Assembly (NCBI RefSeq): GCF_017115105.1
Contig: NZ_JABXKH010000095.1
Span: forward strand, 1-38,024
DNA from: Nostoc sp. NMS2
GTDB lineage: Bacteria > Cyanobacteriota > Cyanobacteriia > Cyanobacteriales > Nostocaceae
Length of the DNA: 38,024 bases
Direction: 5' to 3'
Both the position numbers and the translations under genes were made by a program. Positions within the stretch are counted from its first letter, which is position 1. The number at the start of each line of letters is the position of its first letter. The notes beneath the pieces were generated by a model that saw nothing but the letters and a program-made list of their open reading frames with translations, was not told the DNA's origin and ran no database searches. Below are positions 1 to 7,323 of the stretch, one piece after another.

Positions 1-267
1 CTTCATCCTCAAGGTAGACTGTACCTGTTGTCAAAATTTGAATTTGGAATTGCTGACGTTTGGAGCAATGGTGTCCTGACTGACCTGAACAACTTGCTAA
101 CCATACCACTTACCTTTAACGGATCAGTAGTGACGTTGACCAGTGCCACCAGCGTTAACGAATTCGGGCAAATCGTGGCGACTGGAACTTACACCTACGA
201 AGATACCTCAACCCCAACCCCGACCATCAGCACGGGGACTCGCTCTTATGTGCTGAATATCGCTTAA
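1..267 (+). CDS. C-terminal end of a HAF-repeat-like exported protein (5' truncated)
   Basis: The frame is open from the first base of the window, so the gene begins upstream; the TTG at 28 is probably an internal Leu codon. The visible 88 residues contain VWSNGVLTDLNNLL followed by VNEFGQIVATGTY. This is the pattern of HAF repeats (a W-x-N-G-x-x-T-D-L segment, then a N-x-x-G-Q-I-V segment), found in extracellular repeat proteins of bacteria. A Thr/Pro-rich stretch (TSTPTPTISTGT) follows and the protein ends with YVLNIA. No membrane anchor is seen at the C-terminus. The function of HAF-repeat proteins is not established. The assignment rests on one recognisable repeat, so it is moderate. Confidence 0.5.
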   Translation, partial: LHPQGRLYLLSKFEFGIADVWSNGVLTDLNNLLTIPLTFNGSVVTLTSATSVNEFGQIVATGTYTYEDTSTPTPTISTGTRSYVLNIA

Positions 268-441
268 GTAGGTCGGCGCAATTAAAGCTAACTGGCCAAG
301 GCTGTCATTTGTTCTTTGTCACTTGTACTGAGCGAAGCCGAAGTATTGGTCATTAGTAAGGGCTTTAAGGCTATTTACGTTTCGTAATATACTTGGGTTT
401 TTTCGCGCCAACTTACTTAGTGGAATAAGGATTAGAAAACA

Positions 442-468
442 ATTTGGGATTGAAGTCCAATCCCAAAT
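442..468. repeat. Perfect 11-bp hairpin upstream of the membrane-protein cluster
   Basis: ATTTGGGATTG (442-452) and CAATCCCAAAT (458-468) are exact reverse complements around a 5-base loop. The hairpin ends 24 bases before the ATG at 493. It could sit in the 5' leader of the following gene or end transcription from the gene upstream. There is no T-run on the + strand after it, so a terminator is not favoured. Confidence 0.5.
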
Positions 469-492
469 CTAAAATTAAATTCGAGTTTATCT

Positions 493-1125
493 ATGCAAGA
501 GTCCAAATTTCAAACACTATCAAAAAGTGTTTCTCCTGAGTTTCCCAGACAGCTAGACATCGCCACCGTCAGCGTCTACGGCTTGGCGATTCTCTCTGGG
601 GGCTTGTTCTTGTTTTTGCCCTTGGTCAATTTACTTCACCCCAGTCCGTGGCAGCGATCGCTAGGAACAATCCACAGTTTCAGTGCCGTGCTAACCACAA
701 TAGTGGTGGCCTACACAGGACATCTGGCATTCCCCTTACTGCGGGGATCGAGCAAAGTGCTGCCCCAAATGCGAACCTTAACCTTTTGGTCTAGCGCGAT
801 TACCACCCTTGGTATCTTCACGGGCAACATCGCCTATACCCGTTACCGAGCCAACATTGCCTATGGTGGGGCGCGGGCTTGGCTGAAGGCGAACACGCCC
901 CTAGTTCAATACATTTTCATGGAGTTTCACGAATTTAGCTGTCTGTTTACGCTACCGTTGGGGGTCGCCTGTACCTGGATTTTATGGCACTACGGCGACT
1001 CAATTTTAGATAAGCAAAATCGTCCAGTACTGACAGCAACTTGTGTGGCTTTGATGGGGATGATGTTTTTTGCAATGGGAGGTTTGGTATCAGGGTTAGC
1101 GATCGCTAAAGTTCATGCCCTCTAA
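493..1125 (+). CDS. Multi-span membrane protein, possibly b-type cytochrome-like
   Basis: A 210-residue integral membrane protein with about five hydrophobic segments, near residues 25-47, 60-82, 97-117, 140-165 and 180-203. Several His residues lie in or at the ends of these helices (H61, H77, H146, H166). Paired His in four-helix membrane proteins is the usual way to hold b-type heme, as in cytochrome b561-like and DUF4079-like families, but I cannot confirm heme binding by eye. It is followed after 58 bases by another membrane protein on the same strand and is probably co-transcribed with it. The ATG follows a leader with a strong hairpin and no clear Shine-Dalgarno. A redox or electron-transfer role is inference only. 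Confidence 0.5.
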   Translation: MQESKFQTLSKSVSPEFPRQLDIATVSVYGLAILSGGLFLFLPLVNLLHPSPWQRSLGTIHSFSAVLTTIVVAYTGHLAFPLLRGSSKVLPQMRTLTFWSSAITTLGIFTGNIAYTRYRANIAYGGARAWLKANTPLVQYIFMEFHEFSCLFTLPLGVACTWILWHYGDSILDKQNRPVLTATCVALMGMMFFAMGGLVSGLAIAKVHAL

Positions 1126-1183
1126 TCCAATCTCTTCTCCAGCCTAAACAGTAGTAATTTCAATTCATTTAGGAAAATCTATC

Positions 1184-1651
1184 ATGCCAAAACCTCTGGT
1201 TCAACCCGTGGAGAGTAAGCCAATTTACACTCGCTTCTGGAACGGGTTCAAGCAGTTTCCCAAAGGACTCCATGCCGGTTCATCGGCTCCACCTACTGTT
1301 TCTGGCCCGGCTGCTGCTGCCCTAATTAGCGGCGGATTGGGAGCCGTTGCGATGATGGCAACTCACCACTTTGCCGAGCTTTCCAAACCAAACAATCAGA
1401 TTGTGATTCAGATGGGTAGCTGGATTCCAGGCGCGATGAACCCTGACCCGATGTGGGGCAACCTGGAAAACTACGCGGGTAAGGAAATGATGTTTTTTAT
1501 CGGTTGGTGGGTCAGTTGGGCAGTGCTGCATCAGGTGTTGAAGCATCAACAGGTGAAGCCCCGTACTTTATTAGTTTGGATGTTTGGGTTGTTCACGCTG
1601 GCAACAGCTATGGCGTGGCATCCGTTGTTCCCTTGGTTATCGTTGATGTAG
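1184..1651 (+). CDS. Small membrane protein of unknown function
   Basis: A 155-residue protein with a Pro-rich soluble N-terminus (about 40 residues) and three hydrophobic segments near residues 43-62, 98-118 and 128-150. It has a conspicuous HH pair (THHFAEL) after the first segment and a W-rich second segment (FFIGWWVSWAVLHQVLKHQ). It lies between another membrane protein (58 bases upstream) and a small exported protein whose ATG starts 15 bases after the stop, so the three likely form one transcript and may form one complex. The His-rich helix ends resemble metal or heme ligands, but no family was recognised. The conserved-looking composition, AGGA-containing leader and tight spacing support it as a real gene. 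Confidence 0.55.
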   Translation: MPKPLVQPVESKPIYTRFWNGFKQFPKGLHAGSSAPPTVSGPAAAALISGGLGAVAMMATHHFAELSKPNNQIVIQMGSWIPGAMNPDPMWGNLENYAGKEMMFFIGWWVSWAVLHQVLKHQQVKPRTLLVWMFGLFTLATAMAWHPLFPWLSLM

Positions 1652-1665
1652 GAGTGCTAATTGTG

Positions 1666-1926
1666 ATGCAAAATTCAACTATCAGGATGCACCGATACAT
1701 CTTGGGCTGGATAGGATTGATGGTTGCCTTTGGGATGACAGTACCGATCGCTATACTGCGGGTAAGCGCTAACCCAAAGTTTGCCAATCAACCCTTAAAC
1801 TCGCAAACCTGTGATTCCCGCAACCCAGAAACCCGAACAGTTACATATTGGATCAAGACTTGCAGCCAGATGAGCGTTGCACCGATCACCCAAAAAGCCG
1901 ATCCTGTGGCAAAGCCGACAAAGTAA
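1666..1926 (+). CDS. Small exported or single-span protein
   Basis: An 86-residue protein starting at the ATG at 1666, preceded by AGGAG at 1650-1654, a good ribosome-binding site; a longer open frame upstream only overlaps the previous gene. Residues 9-31 (HRYILGWIGLMVAFGMTVPIAI) form one hydrophobic segment that could be an uncleaved signal anchor. The rest is hydrophilic, with two Cys (CDSRNPETR and IKTCSQ) that could form a disulfide or carry a cofactor outside the membrane. It closes a three-gene membrane cluster, with only 14 bases between it and the gene before. I do not recognise a family. Confidence 0.45.
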   Translation: MQNSTIRMHRYILGWIGLMVAFGMTVPIAILRVSANPKFANQPLNSQTCDSRNPETRTVTYWIKTCSQMSVAPITQKADPVAKPTK

Positions 1927-1953
1927 AGTCTTCCTTATATATAAGAGTGCGAC

Positions 1954-1985
1954 ACCGATAGCGTCGCTAACGCTACGCTATCGGT
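1954..1985. repeat. 11-bp inverted repeat between convergent genes
   Basis: CCGATAGCGT (1955-1964) pairs exactly with ACGCTATCGG (1975-1984), extended by one A-T pair, around a 10-base loop. It lies just past the stop of the small exported protein and just past the stop of the Uma2 gene on the other strand, so it could serve as a terminator in both directions. The sequence also resembles the GC-rich palindromes dispersed in Nostoc genomes. Confidence 0.55.
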
Positions 1986-1995
1986 ATCGCCAGAA

Positions 1996-2565
1996 TTATA
2001 TAAAAAAACGCTGAACTCGAACACAGAAACCTGGTAAAATTGGCGATGTGATTTCGTCATCAGCCAACAAGGTTGCTATAAGTTTTAATTGAGCAGCTTC
2101 TCGGCGATAAACTTCTAGCTGTTGTAATTGCCAATTTGCAATCCAATATTCTTGGACTCCTGTGGATGAGTATAGTTTCAGCTTGGCTTCTCGATCTCGA
2201 CGTTCGTTAGTTGTCCCAGGAGAAAGCACTTCCACAATGAGTTCTGGCGCTCCTCTCAAATGCCCTTCGTCATCTAGCAATTGTGCTAAACGCTCATTAC
2301 CGATCCAAACTACATCGGGTATGACATTATCGGCATCTGTAAAAATTATGCCGGGAGTTTGACGGGTTTCCCCCAGCCTACTAGAGCGAGACCAAATTTG
2401 TAGTTCTAAGGATATATTACCCGCAGTCCCTTGATGTTTCCAGTGAGGCGCTCTAGTCACAAATAGCTCTCCGTCAATAATTTCATAGCGCTTCCATTCG
2501 TCAGTTGTGAGTAATTCTAAGTCTGAGGTTGTCCAACGGACTTGATCGGATATTGTTTGGTTCAT
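1996..2565 (-). CDS. Uma2 family endonuclease-fold protein (DUF820)
   Basis: A 189-residue protein of the Uma2/DUF820 family, greatly expanded in cyanobacteria, with a PD-(D/E)XK-type nuclease fold. Hallmarks are visible: the N-terminal YEIIDGELFVTRAPHWKHQ, the central VIPDVVWI strand carrying the first acidic residue, PELIVEVLSPGT carrying the Glu, then ERRDREAKLKLYSSTGVQEYWI with the Lys. The length is normal for the family. The nuclease activity is predicted from the fold; the biological role is not known and some copies are thought to derive from mobile elements. A second Uma2-like gene lies 44 bases upstream on the same strand. The ATG is followed by a typical N-terminus. Confidence 0.85.
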   Translation of the reverse strand: MNQTISDQVRWTTSDLELLTTDEWKRYEIIDGELFVTRAPHWKHQGTAGNISLELQIWSRSSRLGETRQTPGIIFTDADNVIPDVVWIGNERLAQLLDDEGHLRGAPELIVEVLSPGTTNERRDREAKLKLYSSTGVQEYWIANWQLQQLEVYRREAAQLKLIATLLADDEITSPILPGFCVRVQRFFI

Positions 2566-2609
2566 AGCACTATTTTCCTATGCCTAGTTTAGAGATAAAA
2601 TTCTATTTT

Positions 2610-3350
2610 TCAGAATATTTGCTCAGGATCAATACCTGCGGCTCGCAAGCGTTCTGCCAACATTGCAGCCCGTTGGCGTTCTTGTTCTAGTTGTTGATTT
2701 GCTTGCTCTAGTTGTTGATTTGCTTGCTCTAACTGTTGATTTGATTCTTCCTCTGGCAACATCACCAGCTGCCTATCTGGTGTAAAAAAGCGTAATTTGC
2801 CCAAATATACTGCCAAATATAGCCCTAGCTGCTGACTCCACAACCAGCCTGACTCAGTGGGTGCAATGTCTTGATATTGCCCATCAACTAAGTGAAATCC
2901 CTGCAATTCTAGGTTATTTGGGTCAAACCAAAAGTAATCTGGGGTGCGAAATGTATTCTGATAAATTTGCTTTTTCAAACCTTTATCAACCGAGGCAGTG
3001 GAATTAGATAATAGCTCAATAATTACATTGGGATATTTGCCGTCTTCTTGCCACACAACCCAGCTTTTGCGGTCTTTTTTTTCTGTATCTAAAACCAGAA
3101 AAAAATCAGGGCCTCGAAATTCTTCTGACTTTTTCTGGTTGGGACTAAAATAGATCGTCAGGTTGCCAGTAGCATAAAAATCCTGACGATCGCGCCACCA
3201 CCATTTAATCAGGCGGATGAGTAAATCGATTTGTTCGCGGTGGAGATCAGATTCCAAGGGGGGTTCGTCACTATAAATGTCGCCTGGTGGGAAAATTATA
3301 CTCTCAGTGACAGCTTCTAAACTAGGGGTGGTGGCAAGGGGCTGAGACAT
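2610..3350 (-). CDS. Uma2 family protein with C-terminal coiled-coil heptads
   Basis: A 246-residue divergent Uma2/DUF820 protein. The fold markers are GPDFFLVLD, NVIIELLSNST, DKGLKKQIYQ and PDYFWFDP. It has a longer body than its neighbour and a C-terminal coiled coil made of three QLEQANQ-type heptads, encoded by near-identical 21-bp repeats around 2683-2745, followed by an ERLRAAGIDPEQIF ending common to cyanobacterial Uma2 proteins. I chose the ATG at 3350 (MSQPLATTP); an in-frame start at 3392 adds 14 residues that do not look conserved. The heptads probably mediate self-association and are a site where repeat number can change by slippage. Its role is unknown. Confidence 0.8.
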   Translation of the reverse strand: MSQPLATTPSLEAVTESIIFPPGDIYSDEPPLESDLHREQIDLLIRLIKWWWRDRQDFYATGNLTIYFSPNQKKSEEFRGPDFFLVLDTEKKDRKSWVVWQEDGKYPNVIIELLSNSTASVDKGLKKQIYQNTFRTPDYFWFDPNNLELQGFHLVDGQYQDIAPTESGWLWSQQLGLYLAVYLGKLRFFTPDRQLVMLPEEESNQQLEQANQQLEQANQQLEQERQRAAMLAERLRAAGIDPEQIF

Positions 3351-3404
3351 ACAAGATACTTTTTCTATTTGTATCCATGCTATCGTGACCAATCTTTACA
3401 TAGA

Positions 3405-3441
3405 AGTGCGACACCGAATAGCCCGTCGTAGACATCGCACT
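3405..3441. repeat. Short inverted repeat, related to the element at 1946
   Basis: AGTGCGA (3405-3411) and TCGCACT (3435-3441) form an inverted repeat. The left part, AGTGCGACACCGA, is an exact direct copy of 1946-1958, so the two Uma2 genes are flanked by the same 13-mer. The second copy continues with an extra A before TAGC. Confidence 0.5.
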
Positions 3442-3460
3442 CCTTATCAAAACAGAATTC

Positions 3461-3483
3461 AGGAGTCAGGAGTCAGGAGTCAG
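3461..3483. repeat. Short tandem heptamer repeat (STRR)
   Basis: Three units of the 7-mer AGGAGTC in tandem. Such degenerate heptamer repeats are typical of heterocyst-forming cyanobacteria. The stretch from 3442 to 3654 shows no gene. Confidence 0.7.
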
Positions 3484-3654
3484 AATTCAGAATGAATTAT
3501 GTACGACTGGCGGATGAATAAACGGCATTTTTGCACTCCCACTAAAATATGCAGATTTAGTGGTCTTTACTACGTGACATTCATGAGAAGGGATTTATTT
3601 ATCCCTTCTGCCCTCTGCCTTTCTTGATAATATTGGACATTCATTAAGGCAGCC

Positions 3655-3822
3655 TTATCGTTTGTACTGCTGTTGTATTTCCTTATCTTTTTGCAGTACG
3701 CTTTCCAATTGCCTTGCTGCATCATCTGCTGGCTGTGACTTTATGTACTCGCATCCTACAAACAGCAAGAGTAGGGCGATCGCTCCTACTAGCAAGACCA
3801 GTTGATTTTTATCGATTTTCAA
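3655..3822 (-). CDS. Tiny predicted lipoprotein, TTG start
   Basis: A 55-residue reading frame that starts with TTG at 3822 (minus strand), preceded by AAAAGG about 8 bases upstream. Residues 1-7 are Lys-rich (KIDKNQ), residues 8-23 are a hydrophobic core, and LFVGC forms a lipobox, so signal peptidase II cleavage would leave a lipidated Cys24. The mature part (about 32 residues) is charged and helical, with Gln/Lys/Glu-rich heptad-like character (QLESVLQKDKEIQQQYKR). The features of a lipoprotein signal in such a short frame make a real gene likely despite the non-ATG start. It follows rsgA on the same strand after 77 bases. Function unknown. Confidence 0.6.
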   Translation of the reverse strand: MKIDKNQLVLLVGAIALLLLFVGCEYIKSQPADDAARQLESVLQKDKEIQQQYKR

Positions 3823-3899
3823 GGATGATACCTTTTTTTTGTTGATTAATTCTAGTATTCCCAGGCATGAGCGCCCACCTCTCCAATTTCCTCAACTCC

Positions 3900-5009
3900 T
3901 TATTCTTCATCCCGATATAACTCCTGCAAGTCCTGTAACTGAGTCTTCCGGGAAATCCGGCGATATTTTTTACTTTCTAACTTGGGTTCGTATTGACTCT
4001 GCCCTTTGCCTTTGCTTTTGCTTTTTAATTTCAAGGTAGATTCTGGATCGGCTTGTTGGTGTAGCTGAGTTTGATGAGCGATCGCAGCATCCAAAAATTC
4101 TAAATAATGTTCATATCGTTCCCAGTCTCCCCGCACCACGCACTCAGGCTCGTCTCGATGCAGACAATCACTAAACCGACAGCTAGCAACTGCTAACCGC
4201 TTTCTTGCTTCTGGGAAATAATGGATTAATTCTTCTGGTATACAATCCATATCAGGCTGATTAAAGCCGGGTGTGTCTGCCAGTAAACCACCGCTAGGTA
4301 ACTCAAATAATTCTATATGGCGAGTCGTATGACGACCACGAGCCAATTTGCCAGAAACTTCTCCTACTCGCAGCTTCGCAGAGTCAATTAGCGTATTAAT
4401 CAGGCTAGATTTACCAACGCCGGAAGGCCCAGCAATTACAGTAATTTTATTGCTTAAATATCTGCTTGCTTGGTCAGTATTTATCCCATCTTTGACACTG
4501 ATAAATATTGGTTGATAGCCCCAACCAAGGAGGCGATCGCTAACTTTTTGCTGTTCTGGCTCTGAAATTAAATCACTTTTATTCAAACATAAAAGCACAT
4601 CCAAGCCAGTAGACTCAGCCTTAATTAGAAACCGACTCAGTTGATAAGGTTCCAAAGGTGGATCGGCAACGGCAAATACCAATAAAATTTGGTTGACATT
4701 AGCGATCGCCGGACGATCTAATTCGCTGTGACGGGGTAAGACATCAGCGATCGCTCCCCGTCCTCCAGCCCAATCTGGCTCTTCAACCACAACGCGATCG
4801 CCTACCATCACCTGTTGTCCGATTTTTTTCAGCCGTGTTCGGCGAGTACAGAGGAGGAGGGAGGGATGAGGGGGATAAGGAAGATCTTGCTCCCTCATCT
4901 CCCTCATCTCCCCGTCCTCTTCATCCAGCTGTACTTGGTAAAAATTAGCCTGTACAGCAAGCACCGTACCCAATAATTGTCCAGTTCCAGCAAAATTTTC
5001 CCCTGTCAT
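3900..5009 (-). CDS. rsgA: Ribosome small-subunit-dependent GTPase A (RsgA/YjeQ)
   Basis: A 369-residue circularly permuted GTPase that assists late maturation of the 30S subunit. Seen in order: an OB-fold N-terminus (residues 1-95), G4 motif NKSD (143-146), Walker A GPSGVGKS (194-201), G3 DTPG (245-248), and the C-terminal zinc knuckle C277, C282, H284, C290. The G4-G1-G3 order is diagnostic. Residues 33-50 (DGEMREMREQDLPYPPHP) are a low-complexity insertion in the OB fold, encoded by ATGAGGGAG-type repeats. The tail is Lys/Ser-rich (LKSKSKGKG). The start codon overlaps the stop of the TusA-like gene (ATGA), so the two are translationally coupled. The link with the chaperone operon suggests joint expression under growth or heat stress. 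Confidence 0.95.
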   Translation of the reverse strand: MTGENFAGTGQLLGTVLAVQANFYQVQLDEEDGEMREMREQDLPYPPHPSLLLCTRRTRLKKIGQQVMVGDRVVVEEPDWAGGRGAIADVLPRHSELDRPAIANVNQILLVFAVADPPLEPYQLSRFLIKAESTGLDVLLCLNKSDLISEPEQQKVSDRLLGWGYQPIFISVKDGINTDQASRYLSNKITVIAGPSGVGKSSLINTLIDSAKLRVGEVSGKLARGRHTTRHIELFELPSGGLLADTPGFNQPDMDCIPEELIHYFPEARKRLAVASCRFSDCLHRDEPECVVRGDWERYEHYLEFLDAAIAHQTQLHQQADPESTLKLKSKSKGKGQSQYEPKLESKKYRRISRKTQLQDLQELYRDEE

Positions 5010-5263
5010 TGGCCAGCAACTGGACGACGCACTAACAGAGAAAAATAATTAGTGCAGTCTGTAATTTGTTCCACCACATAACCTGCCATTGTCAGGCTAT
5101 CGGGAACCTGCTCAATCGGCTCACCTGGGTCTAGCCAGACTTCTAGCAAACCTCCCAATGGCATTTTTTCCAGACGTAGTTTTGTCCGAACAAAATTAAT
5201 TGGGCAAGGGGTGCCACGTAAATCAAGTTGAGCATCGGGAGTTAAAAGAGAAGAGGGCATCAT
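5006..5263 (-). CDS. TusA-like sulfur-carrier protein
   Basis: An 85-residue TusA/SirA family protein. The signature LDLRGTPCPINFVRTK has the Cys-Pro pair (Cys20) that carries the persulfide in TusA, and the rest (LEVWLDPGEPIEQVPDSLTMAGY...) matches the two-layer alpha/beta fold. Family members relay sulfur for tRNA thiolation, molybdenum cofactor or other uses; which one applies here is unknown. It is tightly placed: its ATG overlaps the dnaJ stop by one base (TAATG) and its stop overlaps the rsgA start by four bases. A second Met codon follows the first at once. Close packing between a chaperone and a ribosome-assembly GTPase suggests a role in protein synthesis or tRNA modification, which is inference. 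Confidence 0.85.
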   Translation of the reverse strand: MMPSSLLTPDAQLDLRGTPCPINFVRTKLRLEKMPLGGLLEVWLDPGEPIEQVPDSLTMAGYVVEQITDCTNYFSLLVRRPVAGQ

Positions 5264-6393
5264 TACTTAAATAAATTTCCCAAAAATCCTCCTAGACCGC
5301 CTTCACCAGTACGATCTCCCTTAATTTTAGCCAGCTTCTCCAAAAGTTCCCTCTCCTCTGGGGTTACTTTGTTGGGAATATCAATTAATACGTTTAGCAT
5401 GTGATCCCCACGACTGACAGGATTACCCAAGCGAGGTACACCACGATTTTCTAACTTCATTACTGTATTTGGCTGAGTTCCAGCTGGAATAATCAGTTCT
5501 ACAGGGCCATCTACCGTATCTACCTCTAACCGACAACCTAAAATCGCTTGTAGGTAGCTAACTTTGATTTCCGAAAGAATATTAATCCCATCCCGTTGGA
5601 ATTCTTCGTCCTCATTTACGAACAAGTAAACGTATAAATCCCCAGGAGGGCCACCACGTTGACCAGCATCTCCTTCACTAGAAATCCGTAAGCGAGTGCC
5701 ATTATCCACCCCAGCTGGAATGGTAATTTTTAGTTTCTTGGTTACTTGATTTGCGCCCTTTCCATCACAGGCATCACACTTGTCTTCAATTACCATCCCT
5801 GTGCCATTACAGGTGGGACAGGTCGAGACTTGAGTGAAACTCCCAAAGGGTGTTCTAGTGACACGACGGACTTGACCCGATCCGCTACAAGTCGAACAAG
5901 TCCGGGGGCGGGTTCCAGGTTTAGCACCAGAACCGCTACAGACTTCACAATTTTCTAAATGTGAAATCCGAATTTCTTTTTCGCCGCCAAATACCGCTTC
6001 CCGAAAGTCTAACTTCAGGTCTAGCCGCAGATCGTCGCCCCTCGCAGGCCCACTGCGCCGTCTTTGTTGCGTGGGACTACCCATACCGCCAGCAAAGCCA
6101 CTAAAAATGCTTTCAAAGATATCGGCAAAACCACCCATATCGCCGACATCTTGAAAGCCAGCGCCAGCAGCACCTGAGACACCCTCTGGCCCAAAGCGAT
6201 CATAACGAGCGCGGGTTTCTGGTTCCGAGAGTACCTCATAAGCGCGGTTAATTTCTTTAAAGCGATCCTCCGCCCCCGGCTCTTTGTTCACATCTGGGTG
6301 ATACTTCCGGGCTAAACGGCGATAAGCTTGCTTGATTTCTTCTTTGTCGGTGTCACGAGAGACACCCAGGATTTCATAATAGTCGCGGGCCAT
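5263..6393 (-). CDS. dnaJ: Molecular chaperone DnaJ (type I Hsp40)
   Basis: A 376-residue full-length type I J-protein, the co-chaperone that delivers substrates to DnaK and triggers its ATPase. The J domain (residues 1-70) has HPD at 32-34. A Gly/Phe-rich linker follows (about 72-106). The zinc domain has four CxxCxGxG-type motifs starting at C149, C166, C192 and C206, and the C-terminal substrate-binding and dimerisation domain ends at GGFLGNLFK. The ATG at 6393 begins [11 protein letters not shown], the expected start. It lies downstream of dnaK on the same strand but 930 bases away, so a separate promoter is plausible. Confidence 0.97.
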   Translation of the reverse strand: MARDYYEILGVSRDTDKEEIKQAYRRLARKYHPDVNKEPGAEDRFKEINRAYEVLSEPETRARYDRFGPEGVSGAAGAGFQDVGDMGGFADIFESIFSGFAGGMGSPTQQRRRSGPARGDDLRLDLKLDFREAVFGGEKEIRISHLENCEVCSGSGAKPGTRPRTCSTCSGSGQVRRVTRTPFGSFTQVSTCPTCNGTGMVIEDKCDACDGKGANQVTKKLKITIPAGVDNGTRLRISSEGDAGQRGGPPGDLYVYLFVNEDEEFQRDGINILSEIKVSYLQAILGCRLEVDTVDGPVELIIPAGTQPNTVMKLENRGVPRLGNPVSRGDHMLNVLIDIPNKVTPEERELLEKLAKIKGDRTGEGGLGGFLGNLFK

Positions 6394-6967
6394 ATAGCAA
6401 AGGTAAAAGCTAGAAGGAAGAAAGCAGAAGTCAGCAGAACGTCACTCACGGTCACTTGCTACTTTACGGTAAGGTGTTTTGCTTTACAGATATGTAAGAG
6501 CAACACACTATCCTTTAAAGGGCGACTTGCCGGAGTTCAGGCAGAAAGTAAAATTAATTTTTGTTAATAACTGATTTTACCCTTTACCTTTTACAAAAAT
6601 CACCGACAAATCTTGAGCAACAGGTGCTTTCCTCGTGGGAGACGACAAAAGCTATAGAAGTTATGATCAGGGGAAGCCTCTGCTCAGACTTCATCACTGC
6701 CGAGTCGGTTGTCTCTTTTACAATTGTGCTACTTAGGAGAGGAAAACCCCGCCCATTAACCAGAGGTGCTAGCCGCACCATTCGGTGTGGAAAACCACCC
6801 TTATGCAATGGAAGTGCATCTGAATCGGCATACTGCCTAGAAGTAATTTGCTTCTACAATCTAGCAAAACCCTGGGGTCTTGTGAAACTTCGCTAAATCT
6901 ACAATCAATATTAGATAAACCACGTCTATCTTGAAACCTGTAGTTCAACTCTAATGAATAAGGATTT
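6394..6967. other. Gene-free stretch upstream of dnaJ, possibly structured
   Basis: No convincing gene. Open frames on both strands across 6561-6896 have no recognisable fold and overlap each other. The part 6740-6860 is rich in short complementary arms: GGTGC/GCACC around TAGCC near 6766-6780, and TAGAAG/CTTCTA around 6838-6857. It may hold the dnaJ promoter, a structured leader or a decayed repeat. No known RNA family was recognised. Confidence 0.35.
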
Positions 6968-7065
6968 GCCCTCATCCCCCAACCTATCCCCCAAATATGG
7001 GATTCGGGGAGCTAGAATTTCAAAGTCCCTCTCCCATATCTGGGAGAGGGATTTAGGGTGAGGGC
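6968..7065. mobile_element. MITE-like repeat with near-perfect 10-bp ends
   Basis: GCCCTCATCC (6968-6977) and GGGTGAGGGC (7056-7065) are inverted with one mismatch. Inside lies a perfect 10-bp hairpin, CCCTCTCCCA/TGGGAGAGGG (7027-7050). This CCCTCA...TGAGGG type is a common dispersed repeat in Nostoc-like genomes. No coding capacity. Confidence 0.55.
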
Positions 7066-7133
7066 GAAAACTACGGTTCTTAACTTAGATCAGGTTTATA
7101 TTAAAATGTCTTAATAAAAATCTGCAGCTTAGG

Positions 7134-7323
7134 GGAATGGGGAATGGGGAGATGAGGGAGTGGGGAAGAAGCAGGGGAGCAGGGAGCAGGGAGCAGGGGG
7201 GATGAGGGGGATGAGGGAGACAAGGAGGACAAGGGGGAATTATTGAATAGTCTCTTCCTTGTCTCCCCTTCTTCCTTGTCTCTTCTTCATGCCCTGTTTG
7301 GCCAATTCCCCAATCCCTAATCC
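7134..7323. repeat. G-rich and C-rich short tandem repeats after dnaK
   Basis: A run of GGGGA, GATGAGG and GCAGGGA-type units (about 7134-7236) is followed by the pyrimidine-rich counterpart CTTCCTTGTCTCCCC (about 7253-7290) and a CCCTAAT doublet before the dnaK stop. The purine and pyrimidine halves can pair, so the transcript downstream of dnaK could form an extended hairpin. This may reduce read-through towards dnaJ. Confidence 0.6.

Noticed and set aside
1652..1660. GAGTGCTAA, the right half of a CIRCE (HrcA) operator
   Set aside because: The complementary half TTAGCACTC is not found 9 bases upstream, and the site belongs to the ribosome-binding region of a small membrane-protein gene far from any heat-shock gene.
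3351..3392. Longer start for the second Uma2 protein
   Set aside because: The 14 extra residues look unlike the family start, and MSQPLATTP at 3350 is more typical.
6561..6896. 111-residue open frame on the + strand and 74-residue frame on the - strand
   Set aside because: They overlap each other, have no recognisable motifs, irregular composition and no ribosome-binding site; they lie in a repeat-like region.
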